Position numbers and translations under genes: made by a program | Shown here: one piece after another, positions 1 through 11,736 of the stretch | Layout: every line of letters begins with the position of its first letter | How positions within the stretch are numbered: position 1 is the first letter of the stretch | Assembly: GCA_000349905.1 (NCBI GenBank) | Contig: KB722751.1 | Coordinates: forward strand, 611,512-675,511 | DNA length: 64,000 nt | Source: Volvariella volvacea V23 | Taxonomy: Eukaryota > Basidiomycota > Agaricomycetes > Agaricales > Pluteaceae | Reading direction: 5' to 3' | Notes under the pieces: generated by a model | What the model was told of the DNA's origin: nothing | Databases searched by the model: none | Seen by the model: the letters and a program-made list of their open reading frames with translations, nothing else

Positions 1-1515
1 GCCTGCCGGTTATACAGCTCTGGGTCTGGTGTGGGGGTATATTGCACAGCTAGGAGCTTGGCATTGATCGCGGGATCCAGATCTTCGACATGCCTGAACC
101 GTAGCCACCGTTCTCGGTGTATTAGCCCCAACAAGTGGTGTAAATGTGCCAAATCTCGATTTTGCAGGGAAGGCGTTGCTAGCGCCATCGTGATCCACAT
201 GAAGGCGAGCTCTAAATCTTCCGAATTACCTTGCTTAAGGAACAGGTTGCGATGTGCTTCAGCCAGGTCCATTTGGATTCTGAAATTATTTCTGTCCGTC
301 GGATTTGCTGCTGATAGCGCCTCATCGAGCCACTTGAGTGCAAGCTCCAAGATTTGAAGCACACTATTTTCTTTGTATTGGAGGAGGAGCGTGCTGCCCA
401 GCTGGTGATATATGTAGCAACGTCTTTTATCAGTAGGTGGTATGCTTTCGACTGCCTGTTTACTATGATTGAGGGCCTCTTCCAAGTCTTCATCGCGGTT
501 TAAAAGGAGATACCTCTCCCGCACAACAATGGAGAGGTTGTGGTAAGCTAGTGATAGTATGAAATGACCCTCGGGAGTCTTCCCAATAGCTTTTCGATTG
601 CACTCAATGGACTCATCGAGGTCTTCAACGCGTCTTTGATGCCTATAACGATCACTAAGAAAGACCCCAAGGCGCATGAGGTGACGAGCAAGGCTTATAG
701 GGTCATGAGCGCTGACCACTAGTGGCCGCATCTCGGAAATGGCTTCATCGAGATCTGAGAGCGCGGATCGGGCCTTGAATCGATCATAGAAAATCGTGGC
801 TCTGGTAGCTCGTCGATTGTGTGATACAGTCGCGTCTGGCGCAGTTGATATGCATAGATTGACCCAGTGAGAAGCTGTGTCCAAATCCGCTATTTGCGCC
901 GTTTGACCAAAACGAAGGCGATGGGATATAGCCAAGGAGTGCTGCCACCATGAGACGTGCTTGTGGTTGGCATCATAATGCCCAATGGCTTGCGTTTCAA
1001 GGGCGATGGCTTCATCAAGAGACGATAAAGTCCCAATTGTTTGGTATTCTTCTCTGAGCGATACATCAAGCCCTTGAGCGTGCCAGTCCCATTCGTTGTG
1101 AGTTGGCGGAACACGGTCAAGTGCGGCTCTTTGGGGGTTGATGGCAGCGCGTATATCTCTGATGTCGTGAAAATGAGTATAGCGGTTACATAAGGCAACA
1201 CCCATGCGCTGCTGATAATGAGGTAGGCTGGGGTCATCATCTGAAATAACATCCAGTAGTTGGCGATTCAAACGGATGGATTCCTCGAGAAAGCGCAAGT
1301 GCCCTCGACGTACATAGAATATGCGGTATAACTGGACCAATGGGGGGTATGTGTATCGGACGAGTACCCTTGTGATACTGACAATCTTGAACCAATTAGT
1401 GGTAGAGCTAACAGCGTATATCAAGGCTCGAACCACGCGTTGTGGTAGAACATGCCGTGTTACACCAAGAAGATGAAGGACCCAGGGGGCTTGCGGTACC
1501 AAACGCGAGCGATCT
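1..1515 (-). CDS. TPR-array protein, partial (runs off left edge)
   Basis: One open frame of about 505 codons runs without a stop from about 1515 down to base 1 and continues out of the window. The translation is a ladder of helix pairs of the tetratricopeptide kind: repeats of roughly 50 residues with recurring phrases such as DLDEAISEMRPL, DLDESIECNRKAIG and DLEEALNHSKQAV, each followed by a short hydrophobic/Arg helix (LRFGQTAQ, LSDRYRHQ, LLLQYKENS). This is the style of the large fungal TPR proteins that often end in a CHAT protease-like domain; that C-terminus would lie outside the window, so it is inference. The 5' end is unresolved: an in-frame stop sits just upstream of a likely acceptor (CCACAG, near 1516-1521), so an upstream exon should exist, but I could not join one to a start codon. 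It is probably a scaffold or sensor; its substrate is unknown. Confidence 0.7.
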
Positions 1516-2399
1516 GTGGTCTAATGAGTTTTAGTGTCTGTTACTCTTACAATGCCCATCCTACACTGACCTCGGGGACAATGGCATTGCCTTGATATGG
1601 GTTCTCGACCGTTGGCGGTGGGCGCTGCTCAGCAGTGTACTCCTCTGTCACCTCTTGTTCTTCCCCTCGATGCTGGCTAGCCATGTGGATACACAATGTA
1701 GAGTTGCACTGGTTGTGTGCGGCTTTGAATGGCCAGGGAGCAATTGGCCGAGGTGCCCTGCAGGCGCATTGTGCTGCGCATATGGCATTAGCAAACTACT
1801 GTTAGTGAAGGATACAAATTTGGTAGCAATGGAACAAACGCACGCCAACAACGTCATTGCATCATTTCAAAAGTCCTTCCATCACCCCCCTTGCACAAAG
1901 AAACCATACAATCGGCATCCATGCTCTCAAGCGTCACTATGTCCCGATGACGCTGCTGTATTCAAGCCCGTATCCCCTCTGGTCTTCGTAGAACCAGGAA
2001 TAAATCCTAGCCTGTCCTGGGTTTTCTGGTGGGTCATGATGTCTCTACGACTGGGCTGACTCTAATTCGCAATTTGTAATAGATGTATTCGTGTTGCAGC
2101 ACGTTGTCCAATATCTGGCAATGCGTCGCAAGGATGCTTCCTGTGACAGTCAATGCGACCTCCCAGCGTTGGCAAGCCTCTAGAATCCTGGCTACAACAA
2201 CAAAGGATGTTAGACGAGTTGACAATGGCATCTGTAATGGTTGCCTTGATATTTCCCAGTTTCGAGTTAAGAGGTGGCATGTGAGCAGGTCACGTATTTA
2301 AGCCGTGTCTCTGCCCGTGTGGGTGTACCAGAAACCACTTCTACACTAATCACCTGAACACTACGTATTAAGCGCAGCTCTCATCTTCCACAATTATTA
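1516..2399. other. Intergenic stretch with no supported gene
   Basis: It should contain the missing first exon of the TPR gene (minus strand) and the promoter of the gene starting at 2400. A 155-codon plus-strand frame at 1592-2059 shows no recognisable domain or splice-supported continuation, so I do not call it. Confidence 0.4.
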
Positions 2400-3471
2400 A
2401 TGGCTTATACTCTCAACCCTTACGCGTTTATCGCGGACCCCCCAATCGTGCCTTCCAACGATAGCTCGGGAGCCTTGCCACGGACCACTCGCCTTACCTA
2501 TCCCCCTTCTCATGCCGGTCATATTCTTGGGGACACGGTCGATCCAAGTCTAGTCCTCCATCCTCGATCTCACGTAAGTTTCATTGCTGACATTAACAGG
2601 CTGTTCTGATTCCACCTTGTAGGCAATTTACGACATGGGGGCTCCTCTGGATGCCCAGTCATTTGAGAGCAACAACGCATATGCCCCTATGACTGGTTAT
2701 CGTTTGCAGGCACCAGCTCAGCTCTTGTTCACTGAGCAGCAATTTGACGCGTCTATCATGCCACCTCAGGGTTCGCTGCTTACTGATATGCCGTCCGACG
2801 ACGAACAAGATAACTCAACGCCATTACTTCTCGCGCCAACTAATTTCGTCAGGGTACCACAACCACACTATCGTGAAGTCGAGAGGCCCAGGCATTCATA
2901 TGATGTGAGCTACCGACACGCCCCCATCGTCTTCCAAGTGGTTGGGTTCCCCGAAGCTGGAGTTCGATTGGGTAGGGCAAGAGGCCGCAACATGCCACCC
3001 ATAGTTGGTGGCTCGGATCAAGTGTTCTCACATGTTTCTGATCGGGAAATCAAGCTGAGGTTGATTGTAAGTACCGTAATGCAGGTCAAGCCGTGCTATA
3101 GCATTGACTGTTGCCCGACGTTAGTGGCCTGGGTACCCTGACGAGGTCAGGGAAAAACGGATAAAAACCCAATCTGGGCCCATGGACCGAAATACCTTGT
3201 TACTCTCCATATGTGACATGTTTGTTGAATTTGCGCTATCTATTGTGGTAAGTTCAAGCATTCTGGAGACCTGCGACGACCACTGAGTTTACCATAGAAG
3301 CGTGGTATTTCCGCTGAGCCTGGTTTCGAACGCTGGCAAATTGTGGCCGATGCTCTTTCCGAACCTGGCATCCAAGGACCAGAGTTATTCATCACGTCCC
3401 TCAGACACCGTGGAGGCGCAAATTGGCAACCCGAGTTCTATGCTCCAAGGGAACAGAACATCGAATTCTAA
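2400..3471 (+). CDS. Small unknown protein, 4 exons, 304 aa
   Basis: Exons 2400-2573, 2623-3066, 3125-3247 and 3298-3471 join in phase 0 at GTAAGT-type donors and give 304 codons plus TAA. I do not recognise a family. The first half is Pro/Ser-rich and probably disordered. The second half looks folded: it contains a hydrophobic stretch around HAPIVFQVVGFPEAGVRLG, then an amphipathic segment with WPGYPDEVREKR and DMFVEFALSIVKRG, and ends in ITSLRHRGGANWQPEFYA. The consistent splice phases and the lack of stops argue for a real gene. The start is the first ATG of the frame and directly follows an AT-rich leader. No signal peptide or membrane segment is seen. Confidence 0.7.
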
Positions 3472-3570
3472 GGATCCGTTTGCAATGGACTCATATGTTG
3501 GAAAGTGAAGCGTCTGTCCATTATAACTCCAGTGTCCATAATATAGTAGGTTCAAGTATTTATACCGTTA

Positions 3571-4339
3571 TTAGTCAGTATTGGAACGCTCACTGGAGGA
3601 ATCCTGATTGTGAGCTACCCCACGAGTTTTCTCCACCGAAACCTCTGCCGCTAAGCGCGAGATTTCCGAGAATGCTGCCTTGAGAAGATCAAGATCAGCG
3701 TCAAGGCCTTCGGCTCGCGTCTTCATGGCGGCAATTGTGTCACTAGCGGCAATGAGTTCGTGATGGTGATTGTAGACCAATGACTGCCTTTCACTGTCTA
3801 ACTCGCGGATCTCTGGAGACATTCGTCATTGATGTCGGGAGGCAAGTGGATAGGGTCTACCTGTTAACAAGTCATTCTCTCGCTTAAGCAGGGCGGGGAG
3901 AGTAGATGTTGTTATTAGCTGCTCGTAATAGCTCCTAGCATCGAATGTAAATGAGTCTGAATGAAATATCAATGCGACGTCATAAAGGAACTTCAAAGGA
4001 GATCCCACCCAAACTCATCGGATCGTTCGCTTTTCCTGATGCAGGCGGGGGTCCTACACCTAGCCCATAATGCTTTCTTAGTAAATCTCGAGCTCGCGCC
4101 TTCTGGCCTGGAGGAGGGGTTGAAGGTAATGTCTGGGGACGGCGAGGGCCCGGCGACGTTGGACTTGCTAACTGTGAAAGCGCCGGGGGTAAGATGGGCG
4201 TAGTCGGGGTCGATGGCGATGGCGATGTGGGTCGAAGAGGGGATGGAGAAAGTAGCAAGGTCCTGCGTCTGGATGGCGAGGTATTAGGGGACGAAGGTGA
4301 GGAGGATGGCAGCGACATTGAATGTATGTCGATGTCCAC
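3571..4339 (-). CDS. VPS51: Vps51-like GARP complex subunit, 222 aa
   Basis: Exons (in transcription order) 4339-4009, 3956-3861 and 3812-3571 give 222 codons. A Ser/Pro-rich N-terminus is followed by KARARDLLRKHYGL, then MSLDSFTFDARSYYEQL, which reads across the first splice, then a coiled-coil LLKRENDLLTEIRELDSERQ and a helical tail (LIAASDTIAAMKTRAEGLDA). This order matches the small fungal Vps51 proteins, which link the GARP tether (Vps52/53/54) to the t-SNARE Tlg1 during retrograde endosome-to-Golgi transport. Length fits fungal Vps51, unlike the much longer animal protein. Introns use GTGGGA and GTAGAC donors. The gene is divergent from 4620 with about 280 bp between the starts. Confidence 0.85.
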
Positions 4340-4619
4340 GTGATGGCCGACTGGCTTGATCTTTCACCGTTCACACTGGCACTCATGGCGCATGCACAAT
4401 CGCAGGCCGACGGATGCGACCAAACCGCACTTAATGACTCGACTGAAGCGGAATACAAAGGAATGACTCCTAGGCCAAAGGACACTGAGCTTCGAATCAT
4501 CATGACCTGATATCGGCGACGTGCAGATGAGTCACTCCGTCACATGCACGTCTTGTCACACGTCTCGTGACAATAAAGTCATCGCACAGTCGTCCTGCTC
4601 ACCACCTCAGCACGCACGA

Positions 4620-7103
4620 ATGGACACTTCGTATCTCTTCAGCGACGAAGACGCTGCGCCAGACAGCGGAAGGGAAGACAACATGCTATATGCGCCTCGG
4701 GTTGCAGCAGGTAAACATCTTGCCTCGTGCCCCAATTGTTAGCACCATAACGTCAAACCTTTTCGAATCCTGTTTCCATTCCTAGATATTTCTTCGACAT
4801 TAGTCACAGCAGAAGGACGCGACGAAATTCCTCACCAGTCCTCAGATACTAATTCCCACCCCTCAATCGAAAGACCATCAGTGGCCAACAATATCACGGA
4901 GCCTAGCGAGTTCACAAATGATGTACCAGTCAAGTCGACAATCTCAGAGTTCACTGAGCCTAGTGTACCGCTACCTAGACCACGTCCTAAACCTCGGCCG
5001 GCAAATCGCTCTAGGAAATTAGCAGTAACAGATGAATCATCTGCTACCCCAGCAAGCATCTCGTCAAACTCCACCCCACTGGATGATACCAGTGCAGGTC
5101 AAATTACTACTGGAACGATTGCCGACAGAGCCAAGACGCGCACTCGAAAAACGACAATGCAAGGTCCTTCGTCCAGTTCTGCACAGAAACCTACTGCTAG
5201 TCACGACGTGATCGAATTGATTTCTGATGAAGACGAATGGGACGAACTAGCTATTCGCCCTTCTAAGAGCAAGTCAAAGTCCAGATCCAAGGCTAATCCA
5301 CGACCACCATCGCCACTGCTTGACTCTGTAGAGCCGTCGAGTGCAGCGCAGGCAAGGCAACGTCCCAAGCCCCGCCCTATCAAGAAAGACGCAGCGAGAG
5401 CCTTATCTCCTTCCGCGCAAGCTGATCCACCTCAGAGCTCTATATCGAACGGCAATGATCTTGGAAGGCCTTTTAGATTCCTACCCACCGACCTCCCCCC
5501 ATCAGACCCTCCCCCCATGTCAACCTTCACTGATGTAGAGCACCCCCCAATCGCAGTTCTACCCGCCCTCGAGACGGAACCTCCGACTTCGTCACTTGGA
5601 TCACTCTTCAGTCCAGCTAAAGATAGGTCTGTCAAAGGAAAGGATCGTGCTACCCCACATGATGAACTACGCTCTGGCGGTGAAGCCCCGCGTCGGGGTA
5701 TGGACCTCGATGCCGGTCTTATGCCACCTCCATCCCTTCCCAGTAGTCCTCAACCACCATTAACATTCTTCGCAGAGTCATCCCCTCCCCTTCTACCCTC
5801 TGGGGCTGATTCCAGACCACCAGCCCCTGACACAGTTGGCTTCATAATCACTCAGACGCCCAATGAGTCGCTAGAAGCTACTGCTCCAAGCAAAAGAGGT
5901 GCTAAGGCAAAGGAACCCAAGGGGCGTAAACCGCGGAAAAAGAAGGCCCTAGACGATGACGACGAGCTTCAGCTACCTCCAGAACAAGATGCGGACAGCC
6001 CTCCGAAGAAGGCAACAAGGAAGAAGGGCAAAGGCAAGGGGCCCACAAAGTCGGCCCAAGTTGAGGTGGTTATTCAAGCCCCTCCTATCAAGTCCAAACC
6101 TCAGGGACCGAAAGGGGTGGATGAGTTGACGATGGAGCCAGAGACACTCAGGTCGGCGTCTTTGACATCACTGAGTCCAGCTCCAGATTCGGATATGGAA
6201 GAGCAGTATGCTCCGGAATCTCCGGTGAAACGAAAATCGCAGAGCGACCACGAGGAAGGGAGTCCAAAGAAGAAGACCAAGGGACGTGCTGATACTACTT
6301 TGGCTACTAAGCGATCAGTAAGAGGGAAGAATAGACAGGTGATTTGCTCAGATGAAGAGGATGCGGGTGAAAATAGAAGCAAGAGCGTTGCTGAGGATGC
6401 AGCAAGCAGTCGTCGTTCCCCTTCACCCTTGGTCAAGGCACCACCCATATCAAACAGTCGTCGAAAGCAAGGCAAGAAAGGAAAAAGTTCCGTCACACCA
6501 GAGAAGGAAGATCCTCAGGAGCCATCAGATGTTCAGCGGTTGTATCGCGAAGGTAGTTTCAAGGTACGTTTATCCTCGGTCTTGCCAAAGTAGAATGAGC
6601 TCACAGCGCCATCGCAGGAAAATATCGATCCAGAACCACAGATACCACCTGCGGTAACTCCATCTAAGCCATCCCCGAAGCCTGAAGCTACGCGGCCGAG
6701 TATTTCGTCGCAGTATACCATAGCACCGAAAGGCAAAGCAGTACCAATGATGGAATTGATCAAGCGCGTAAATTCCATGCCCAATTCCCCGTTCCCAGCC
6801 AGCCCCTCAGCTCGCCGTGCCCCTGGAATGGGTACTGCCTACTCACCTTATCTGAAGTCATCCAAGAGTATGCTTTCCCGTATAGCGCCACTACACCCAA
6901 ATCGACGTACTCCGCCTCCGCCACCCCCTCCGCCGCCACCACGGAAGAAAACAAAGAAGGAAATAGAAAGGGAGGAGAGGTGGGAAGAGGAGCTGATAGA
7001 AAGTGTTGGCGGTATTACGGCTTGGGCTTGTATGACAGATGCTGAGAGGAAGGAGCTCAGAAAGGCGAAGTGGGACATGGAGATGAATGGGTGGGATGAT
7101 TGA
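4620..7103 (+). CDS. Disordered, nuclear-type hypothetical protein, 784 aa
   Basis: Exons 4620-4710, 4786-6563 and 6618-7103 give 784 codons. Most of the protein is low-complexity Ser/Pro/Lys sequence with repeated basic RPRPKPRP-type stretches (near residues 70 and 185), several Lys-rich clusters like nuclear localisation signals, and DVIELISDEDEWDEL, which has the hydrophobic core plus acidic tail of a SUMO-interacting motif. The C-terminus looks conserved and folded: a short helix (MMELIKRVNSMP), SMLSRIAPLHPNRRTPPP, a ten-proline run, then charged helices ending ERKELRKAKWDMEMNGWDD. I recognise no named family. Role is inferred only as nuclear, perhaps chromatin or SUMO-linked. The start at 4620 is chosen because its exon splices in phase into the long frame. 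Confidence 0.75.
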
Positions 7104-8158
7104 GGGCTGGTTTCCCTTATGCGTGCTGTTCTGATTGTTGCTTTAGACTTGCTTTTAATTCTTATCGTTAATTCCTCACTCTGCCTTGCTAACTTTATGC
7201 TTTGTTGTATTACTAGAAACCGCATGAAGCTGTACGAACTTATGCTATCTTTAAATTAATGGCAGGAGCTTCTCTATTCCAATGGCCTTGTGGAGATGGA
7301 CTTCATTTGTCCCTCAATGCACGGATTCTCGGTGGTAGAATCGTTGGAACTCCATACCACCTCGAAACCCAATACACAGCCCTGCGAGACTATTGCCAAG
7401 GGTCATTGGATGGCAACTTGACAGGGAGGAGGACCAAGTTCCCGCAAGTCCAGTAACGAGAACATGCGGGCAGACATTGTGACATACGGCGTAACTTGAA
7501 AGAGAGTTGGCAGTATATTACCACACCTCCAATAACCTTTTCATCGGGCTTTATGGTGCGTCCCCGATGCCTATTATCCACCGATGGCCCCTGGGCCTGA
7601 CCCTTCGCAGATTCTCAGCAGGATGCTGGGGAACATTGGGCATGTCAATGTCACCAGGTCGGGCTGCAGATTTGACTCCCATGACGAAGTCTAGCCGCTC
7701 GTAGTTTGCCTTCTTGACAGGCTAGGGACGCTGTGACCCATGCACAGGCGAGCCTGGTGTGGTAGCGTACTGCCCCGCTGCGGGGAACGTATCAGAGATT
7801 ATGAACTATATGGGGAGATCTATGGCGTCATTGGTTGTGAGTGCAGCAGCGCAAGGTGGACAGAATCGGGTATAGACTATAAGGTGTCCAATAAGACAAT
7901 GGAGGCGTCGTCGCCACGGACTATGGGTGGGGATACATCGAAAGGTATAGATTGCAGGGGAAATGCACAGGGTATATCAGGGTATTATCGTTGATGTGCC
8001 GGCGTATGCGGTACTGAGTAAAAATCGAGATTTGATTGAGCATCGGAATAGGCAAGCGGTTATCAACCGTCACACACCTGTCACCTCCGTTGTTTCCAGA
8101 CCTACATAATAATGAATGCTTGAGCTCAGCTCCCTTCCACCTCTCTTGATCCACTGCT
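7104..8158. other. Intergenic, no gene seen
   Basis: About 1 kb with only short shadow frames. It holds the 3' region of the gene ending at 7103 and the promoter of the F-box gene. Confidence 0.4.
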
Positions 8159-9364
8159 ATGTATCCCATGCACCGACGCCCACACCGTCGAAAGTATCCA
8201 GCATGGGCCTACATCAGTGATTCAGAGCTTCCGACATCCCCCAGGCCCGACCTGTCCGACCTTGACCTACGGCGGCGACGGCCACACACAGCCTTGCTAC
8301 CAAGGTTGTTTGGCAGCCCAGCGGGCTCGCTCAAGATTCTCACTGAGATACCCCTTGAAGTTCTGCTCGAGGTGTGTACACTGATCTCCCCTTGTCTGCT
8401 GTGACAAGACTGTATTTCGCATTTCTGCAGATTTTCAGTCACTTACACCCGCTAGACCTCATACATCTGGCCCGCACGACCAAGCGCCTGCGCTCCCTCC
8501 TAATATCGCCATCAGCAAGATCAGTATGGCGGTCAGCTCTCATGAATGTTCAGGGCTTGCCCTGTTGTCCCCCGGACATGACGGAGCCGCAGTTCGCCAA
8601 GTTGGCTTTTGATAATCATTGTCATGTACGTTATTCCTATCCGTCTTCCATTCTCCTCCTACACCCTCCCCTCATTTCCGCCGTGTTCCCGTGGGCCATC
8701 CGTGTTCATGCAGTGATAGCTTGATTTATGCACGCATTTATAGTTTTGCTTCGCGAGCAACATGCAGCAGGTATTCTGGTCGTGTCGTATCCGGTGCTGC
8801 CAAAAATGCATTCCAAAGTAGTGGGTATACATTGCTTGTCGTAGCACCTGAGCGCGAACTCACTCTTATCAGCTTCGTTGCAGAATGCGTCCTGGAAGAC
8901 ATGATGCTCATAAACACCGATCTCCAGCCTGAGCTATACTACCATAGCTATATTTCCACCTTCCCTTACATCGTTTACCCCAGTTGGTTCCTTTCTTACA
9001 CGCCGGAAGTAATTGCTTGACATTTCTATGCCTAGAACCACGCCGCAACCGTCCCGGTCGGATTTTGTATTATTTGCCGGTCGCAGAGAAGTACATCCAC
9101 GAGTTGTCAACACTAAGTCGAGCCGAAGTCGAATGTTGGAGATCTCGGAAGAAACTTGAGCAGGCTCAGCGCCTCACGGTACGCTATTTTTACTCGACCT
9201 TGGAGTTCTATCTATATTTACGTGGACGCGTTCCTTAGCACGCAGCCTTATGCGAGTCGTGGAGCATTCATTGGGTCTATCACCAATCACCGGAATATAA
9301 CGCACAGATTATTATATCTCTTTTACTTATCCTGCTCTACCTTTGGCGGGACGCTCTATGGTGA
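8159..9364 (+). CDS. F-box protein with Cys-rich motif, 286 aa, possibly truncated
   Basis: Exons 8159-8371, 8431-8625, 8744-8817, 8873-8982, 9036-9178 and 9239-9364 keep one frame of 286 codons. The F-box reads across intron 1: LKILTEIPLEVLLE then IFSHLHPLDLIHLARTTKRL, with the helix RSVWRSALMNV after it. A Cys-rich unit follows, CHFCFASNMQQVFW then CRIRCCQKC, the CHxC...CxxRCCxxC pattern usual in agaricomycete F-box proteins and likely zinc-binding. Next comes RILYYLPVAEKYIHEL and an Arg/Glu helix. Such proteins are expected to be SCF ubiquitin-ligase substrate receptors. Members usually continue well past this point; here the last exon turns into a hydrophobic tail (IIISLLLILLYLW) and stops, so the end may be a misread intron, or the gene may be truncated. 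Confidence 0.65.
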
Positions 9365-9677
9365 ATCTCGTCATCCTGATTTGTAATTTCGATGTATTTG
9401 ATGTACTTGTATCACCTACACACTGTATTATATGTATATGTTATCAATCCAGCCTCACGAAGCACCCTGTTAAATTACCGGTCTTGACGATGAATGAGGG
9501 CTTCTCGTGCGTAAAGAAGGTACCATCTGCTTCGAATTCACCGTGGCTGACAGTTGTGTGCACCATCATCGAACCCTTCTCCGAGTCTAGTTTGTTTCTG
9601 CTTTTCATCGCGTTCCAGCACAAACACGAGAATACAGCCATCAGAAGGCTGTCCATTGAGCGTCGAATCGCCGACCC
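9365..9677. other. Intergenic, promoter of kinase gene
   Basis: About 310 bp between the F-box gene and the kinase start. A 94-codon minus-strand frame (9444-9728) overlaps it and the kinase first exon, but has no family features. Confidence 0.4.
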
Positions 9678-11590
9678 ATGGCTCTCCCATCGCAATTCCT
9701 TCGCACCCTTGAGAGCATAAAGGACCAAGCTAAAGATGCCATATGGGCCCTATCGTCGTGTATCTGTCAGCAGTCTGCCAAGGTCAAGATAAATGGTCGA
9801 ACGTGTTAGTATCTACTTAATCCGACATGCCAATTCTGCCGCTCGTGGCGGTAAATCGTGTACATTAGATCATATGCTGACATTCGGTTCATTCTGGATG
9901 TACAGTTCAGATCATCAAGGTTCTCGGAGAGGGTGGTTTCTCGTTCGTGTATCTTGCTCAAGATGAGCATAGCGGGGTGAGTAACTTTACTTAAGTGGAA
10001 TTGCTCATATGACTGGCGCTCTTCATCTATGCATTCAACTAATAGACTTGGATTCTCATTTGTGAAATATGTGTAGAGACAATTCGCACTCAAAAAGATA
10101 CGGTGTCCGACAGGCGCTGAGGGTGTGAAGGAGGCTATGCGCGAGGTTGAAGCATACAGGAGATTCAAGTGAGTTCATGCGTTAGTCTCATTGGTGTCAT
10201 TAGGCTTAGTCGACTGCTAGGCACCCCAACATTATTCGGATACTGGTGCGTCACTCCCTTCAAAGGGATCTGGAGCTTGGCATTAAAGCCGGTTGCCTAG
10301 GATTCAGCCATAGTGCAGGACCCAGATGGAGAGGGAAAGGTTGTGTATTTGTTCCTCCCGTTGTACAAGGCACGTTATCCCTCTCTTCGAGGAGTCAGAT
10401 ATCGACTTATGCCTGCGTGCTAGCGGGGGAATCTGCAAGATGCCATCAATGCTAATGTAGTAAACGGGACGCATTTCCCAGAACAACAGATTATCCGGTG
10501 GTTTAAAGGGACATGTGAAGCTGTACGCGCTATGCATGATTATCGAGCACCGGTACGATCTCGGCAAGGGAATGGTACAAGTCAGAGAGCAGGACCCTCT
10601 TCCTCCGCTGCTGGCCCATCGAAACAGTTGCCAGCACCAGCACATCCAGATGACCACTCGGACGACGAGGATGAAGATGAGAGGTTTCCCCAGCCAGAAG
10701 GTGATACCGAAGGTGGATTTTCTTATGGTGGACCAAGTGGTAGTGGTGGTGCTAGCATACCGTTGATGTCCAAACAGCGGAGGGGAGGAGGTGATGGCAC
10801 GGTTGTTTTCGACGGAGACGAGGAGTTAGAAGATATACCTACCAATGGTTCAAGCGGTTCCGGGGAAACGGAATTAGTACCATACGCGCATCGGGATATC
10901 AAGCCCGGGTGAGTTAAACTATGTGAATTACTTTCCCATTGCATTGCACTCATCATCCGCTATTCCTCGATCTCCTTCAGGAATATCATGCTTGCGGATG
11001 ATGGTGTGACCCCTATATTAATGGATTTCGGGAGTACTATCAAGGCTCGTATTGATGTTCAAACGCGCTCGCAGGCTCTATACCAGCAGGTCAGTCAATT
11101 ATGCGTCATGCTCAGGGCTCTTGTATCTGATGTTTGTGAATAGGATCTAGCAGCAGAGCAAAGCACAATGACCTATCGTGCACCTGAATTATTTGACGTC
11201 AAGACTGGGCAAATGTTAGACGAGAAAGTCGACATTTGGGTGAGTTATCTAGTATACTAATGCTCGGCATCGTCCTTAACGTTTTGTCAGTCCCTAGGCT
11301 GTGTATTATTTGCCTTGGCTTACAATCATTCGCCATTCGAGAATACCCAGACAACGGAACAAGGTGGTTCAATAGCAATGGCAGTCCTTAACGCACAGTA
11401 CAAGCACCCATCGTCCGAGTATTCACAAGGCTTGAAGAATCTCATCGACTCCATGCTCAAGGCTAACCCAAAGGACAGACCAGATATTCACCAGGTAGGT
11501 GCAATGAAAGCCTTGTATGAGCACGATTTGACCATTTCCTGGACATAGGTTATTCAAATGACAGACCGCGTTTTGCAATCGCTACAATAA
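9678..11590 (+). CDS. ENV7: Env7/STK16-like Ser/Thr protein kinase, 439 aa
   Basis: Ten exons: 9678-9804, 9906-9976, 10077-10168, 10221-10245, 10301-10369, 10424-10908, 10981-11089, 11144-11239, 11291-11494 and 11549-11590. Kinase landmarks are complete: Gly loop GEGGFSFVY, FALKKI lysine, LPLYKRGNLQDAI after the hinge, HRDIKPGN catalytic loop, MDFGST, and YRAPELF with DIWSLGCVLFAL. The KRGNL signature and order place it in the NAK family near yeast Env7 (vacuolar membrane fusion) and animal STK16. The N-terminal CIC pair matches the cysteines that are palmitoylated in those proteins, so vacuole or Golgi membrane attachment is inferred. A Ser/Asp-rich insert of about 110 residues (about 172-280) sits just before the catalytic loop. 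Intron 5 has a GC donor (AAG/GCACGT). Confidence 0.9.
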
Positions 11591-11736
11591 CCAGTAGCCT
11601 AGAACCATCCTTTGCTTTTATATATTTATGTCTCCCATGTTTCAATAAACCCTCAACTGTAATCAGGTGGTGGTTGTTCGTTTGTATTGTTTTGATAACG
11701 GTCACAGAACGAAATACACAAAGCACAGATACAACA

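Noticed and set aside
1592..2059. 155-codon plus-strand open frame
   Set aside because: No domain, no splice partner, and it overlaps the expected upstream exon and promoter region of the TPR gene on the other strand.
9444..9728. 94-codon minus-strand frame opposite the kinase start
   Set aside because: No family features; overlaps the first coding exon of the kinase, so probably a shadow.
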